From Oscillospiraceae bacterium (GTDB taxonomy: Bacteria > Bacillota > Clostridia > Oscillospirales > Ruminococcaceae): 64,000 nt of DNA. The stretch is from assembly GCA_017887325.1 (NCBI GenBank), contig JAGHIE010000002.1, positions 62,001 through 126,000 of the forward strand, in the 5' to 3' direction. Position 1 is the stretch's first letter. Each line of letters opens with the position of its first letter. Below are positions 62,191 to 64,000 of this stretch, in pieces. The notes beneath the pieces are model-generated. The model saw only the letters and a list, made by a program, of their open reading frames with translations. It was not told where the DNA came from and did not search any database. The translations under genes were made by a program, and so were the position numbers.

Positions 62191-62366
62191 GAAAACAAAG
62201 CAGAACAGCATAAAACGTTCTCACCTATGGGTTCAAAATTGATACTGCATGGGTCAATACCTTAAAGTGTGTAATTTTATTACGACTAGATTTTGTGTAT
62301 TGGAGCGTGGACTGTTCGGGGGTCTACGCTTTGTTTATTTATGAAAGGGCATGGAGGTGCTTTACA
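62191..62366 (+). promoter_or_regulatory. Structured leader of infC-rpmI-rplT (L20-type autoregulatory leader)
   Basis: The leader of about 175 nt ends in a stem AGCGTGGAC / GTCTACGCT (62304-62312 with 62322-62330) followed by TTTGTTTATTT, which has the form of an attenuator. In Firmicutes, L20 binds such a leader to shut down its own operon. The assignment rests on position and this hairpin; no covariance search was possible. Confidence 0.6.
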
Positions 62367-62888
62367 ATTAGCAACAACAAAGAACTACTCATTAATGAGC
62401 AAATTCGCGAAAAAGAAATAAGAGTTGTAGATGCTGATGGTCAACAACTTGGTATAATGTCTTCTAAAGAAGCAGTAGAGATTGCTATTTCTAAAGGTTT
62501 AGATTTAGTAAATATTGCTCCTCAAGCGAAACCACCAGTTTGTAGAATTATGGATTATGGTAAATATCGCTATGAACAAGCAAAACGCGAAAAAGAAGCA
62601 AGAAAGAACCAAAAGACAATAGAAGTTAAAGAAGTAAGAATGTCACTAAACATTGATACACATGACTTCAATACAAAAGTAAATGCAGCTAAAAAGTTTT
62701 TAAAAGCAGGTAACAAAGTAAAAGTATCTGTTAGATATCGTGGTAGAGAGTTAGCTCATCCAGAACTCGGAAACGGCTTACTTGAACGCTTTAAAGATGA
62801 TTGCAGTGAAGTTGGTGTGGTTGAGAAGCAACCAAAAATGGAAGGACGTAGCTTAACTATGTTTATTTCCGCAAAGTCCGCTAAGTAA
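62367..62888 (+). CDS. infC: Translation initiation factor IF-3, ATT start codon
   Basis: 173 residues with ISNNKELLINEQIREKEIRVVDADGQQLGIM at the start and the usual two-domain pattern (KPPVCRIMDYGKYRYEQ, VKEVRMSLNIDTHDFNTK, VRYRGRELAHPELG). IF-3 checks initiator tRNA and start-codon pairing on the 30S subunit. No ATG, GTG or TTG fits the family's N-terminus: the only in-frame alternative, GTG at 62295, lies in the leader hairpin region. ATT at 62367 sits 7 bp after GGAGGTG, and ATT is the classical autoregulatory infC start. The length then matches the family. Confidence 0.93.
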   Translation: MSNNKELLINEQIREKEIRVVDADGQQLGIMSSKEAVEIAISKGLDLVNIAPQAKPPVCRIMDYGKYRYEQAKREKEARKNQKTIEVKEVRMSLNIDTHDFNTKVNAAKKFLKAGNKVKVSVRYRGRELAHPELGNGLLERFKDDCSEVGVVEKQPKMEGRSLTMFISAKSAK

Positions 62889-62941
62889 TAAAGTGAAATT
62901 TATTTCATTTTTGCTTATAAGTCAATAAGGAGGATATGACA

Positions 62942-63139
62942 ATGTCTAAAGTTAAAACACATAGTGGAGCTAAAAAACGTTTTAAATTGACAAAAAATGG
63001 CAAAGTAAAACGTGCTCACGCATTTAAGTCTCACATCTTAAACAAAAAAACAACAAAACGTAAAAGAGGCTTACGTAAGGGTGCTTACGCTGACAAAACA
63101 AATGTTGCAGCTATCAAACAATTAATTCCTTACAAATAA
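62942..63139 (+). CDS. rpmI: Ribosomal protein bL35
   Basis: 65 residues, the standard bL35 length, starting [25 protein letters not shown] second ATG at 62936 is only 2 bp from AAGGAGG, so 62942 (8 bp) is used. The protein is a small basic component of the 50S subunit. Confidence 0.97.
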   Translation: MSKVKTHSGAKKRFKLTKNGKVKRAHAFKSHILNKKTTKRKRGLRKGAYADKTNVAAIKQLIPYK

Positions 63140-63213
63140 TAAAAAGAAAAAACGTAAAAAATTACACTGTACTTAGAAAAGTCTAGTACAAGTATACAAT
63201 GGAGGTAAATACT

Positions 63214-63570
63214 ATGGCTCGTATAAAAGGTGCTATGGCTACTCGTAAGAGAAGAAATAAAGTCCTTAAACTTGCAAAAGGTTACTGGGGCGGTAAATCT
63301 AAATTATTTAAAACAGCTAAAGAAGCTGTAATGAAATCTGGTCAATATGCTTATATTGGTCGTAAACAAAAGAAACGTAATTTCAGACAATTATGGATCA
63401 CAAGAATTTCTGCTGGTTGTAAAATGAATGGTATGAACTACTCAACATTTATGAACGGCCTTAAAAAAGCAAACATTACATTAAACCGTAAAATGTTATC
63501 TGAAATCGCTGCTAATGACGCTGCTGCTTTCACAACACTTTGCGAAAAAGCTAAAGAAGCTTTAAAATAA
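63214..63570 (+). CDS. rplT: Ribosomal protein bL20
   Basis: 118 residues, the family's normal length, starting [29 protein letters not shown], with GGAGG before it; the frame extends five codons upstream without need. It is needed for early 50S assembly and is the likely autorepressor acting on the operon leader. A terminator follows. Confidence 0.97.
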   Translation: MARIKGAMATRKRRNKVLKLAKGYWGGKSKLFKTAKEAVMKSGQYAYIGRKQKKRNFRQLWITRISAGCKMNGMNYSTFMNGLKKANITLNRKMLSEIAANDAAAFTTLCEKAKEALK

Positions 63571-63579
63571 TGAGTTAAT

Positions 63580-63617
63580 AACGCCCGCGTCAACAAAATT
63601 GACTCGGGCGTGTTTTC
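63580..63617 (+). terminator. Terminator of infC-rpmI-rplT
   Basis: ACGCCCG and CGGGCGT stem with inner CGTCAA/TTGACT pairing, then TGTTTT. Confidence 0.88.
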
Positions 63618-63643
63618 GTATTTTAAAAGTAGGAGAATGTAAA

Positions 63644-64000
63644 TTGGAAACAATAACATCAAACACAAATGCAAATATAAAAGAGTATGTAAAATTAAGA
63701 GATTCAAAATCTTTTAGAAACAAAAATAACTTATTTGTAGTAGAAAGTGTAAAACTTTTAAATGAAGCAATAGATAGTGGAATTATTATAAAAAAAGCTT
63801 TTGTAACATCGCTTAGCAAAGAAAAAAACTATGAGATATTACAAAGTCTTTTTGAGAAAAGTAAAAAAAATACAGAAAAAGCAAAACTTTATGAGATAAC
63901 ACAAGATATAGAAAAAAAACTAACAATTACTGGAAATTCACAAGGTGTTTTTGCAATATGTGAAAAGCTTGACAAAAATGATGTTTTAGATACAATAAAC
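63644..64000 (+). CDS. SpoU/TrmH-family RNA 2'-O-methyltransferase, 3' truncated by window edge
   Basis: 119 N-terminal residues only, open to the end of the window. It starts with TTG at 63644, 8 bp after AGGAGA. The segment ITSNTNANIKEYVKLRDSKSFRNKNNLFVVESVKLLNEAI is the SpoU N-terminal substrate-binding domain, typical of the 23S rRNA methyltransferase gene found right after rplT in Clostridia. The catalytic knot domain lies beyond the window. Confidence 0.85.
   Translation, partial: METITSNTNANIKEYVKLRDSKSFRNKNNLFVVESVKLLNEAIDSGIIIKKAFVTSLSKEKNYEILQSLFEKSKKNTEKAKLYEITQDIEKKLTITGNSQGVFAICEKLDKNDVLDTIN

Noticed and set aside
62295-62366. N-terminal extension of IF-3 from a GTG at 62295
   Set aside because: It overlaps the leader hairpin, lacks homology to IF-3 and would add about 24 odd residues; ATT at 62367 fits better.
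1-64000. CRISPR arrays, tRNA/rRNA genes, insertion sequences, T-box or metabolite riboswitches
   Set aside because: Read for on both strands; no regular direct-repeat array, cloverleaf, transposase or recognisable riboswitch core was found apart from the L20-type leader.

Overview
The window comes from a low-GC (AT-rich), spore-forming, anaerobic member of the Clostridia, probably a gut or host-associated Lachnospirales-like organism. This rests on spoIIR, AddAB, an infC-rpmI-rplT operon, an agr-type peptide quorum-sensing locus, cell-wall-anchored proteins with FIVAR, Ig-like and Fn3 domains, and the general base composition. I cannot name a genus. No tRNA, rRNA, CRISPR array, insertion sequence or prophage is visible.

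Layout. 1-5.9 kb: a truncated DUF1835/DUF3658 gene and a very large secreted transglutaminase-like multidomain protein. 5.9-9.5 kb: biotin operon bioY-bioB-bioD-bioA behind a consensus promoter with a BirA-type operator; bioF is not here. 9.5-12.5 kb: an agr system in the order regulator-kinase-peptide-processing protease, including a 50-residue AgrD peptide and paired direct repeats in front of agrD. 12.5-25.3 kb: two AraC-regulated carbohydrate blocks. The first is Gfo/Idh - ThuA - Gfo/Idh. The second is a membrane-anchored SurA/PpiC-like foldase followed by two large secreted beta-helix proteins of the polysaccharide-lyase/glycosidase type.

25.7-38.5 kb: the most interesting region, an extracellular electron transfer (EET) locus of the Listeria type: ndh2, a polyprenyl diphosphate synthase, a two-repeat FMN-binding lipoprotein (PplA-like), an ApbE flavin transferase (FmnB-like), EetA, EetB and a MenA-type prenyltransferase (DmkA-like). 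A UbiD - UbiA - ABC importer - UbiX block follows directly. It looks like the late steps of the futalosine menaquinone route (MqnL/MqnP/MqnM) joined to an importer, which suggests the cell makes demethylmenaquinone from an imported aromatic precursor. The Ndh2 protein carries three exact 14-residue tandem repeats of the form D-[AS]-V-[SA]-[GS]-A-T in its predicted extracytoplasmic loop. These resemble the ApbE flavinylation motif, so Ndh2 itself may be covalently multi-flavinylated.

38.5-51.5 kb: assorted genes. These are an orphan lipoprotein, an Imm5-like protein, two cysteine-rich or HILNA-motif proteins next to an orphan holin, a wall-anchored C69 dipeptidase, a TetR-controlled three-gene membrane operon with two matching operators, the PFL/ACT pair, a PHP phosphatase, and an Lrp regulator with an aminotransferase. 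51.5-64 kb: housekeeping genes (DUF362 ferredoxin-like protein, ispE, a GNAT gene split by one amber codon, spoIIR, addB-addA, infC with an ATT start behind an L20-type leader, rpmI, rplT, and the start of a SpoU methyltransferase). Many promoters are near-perfect TTGACA-17-TATAAT, and most operons end in clear intrinsic terminators.
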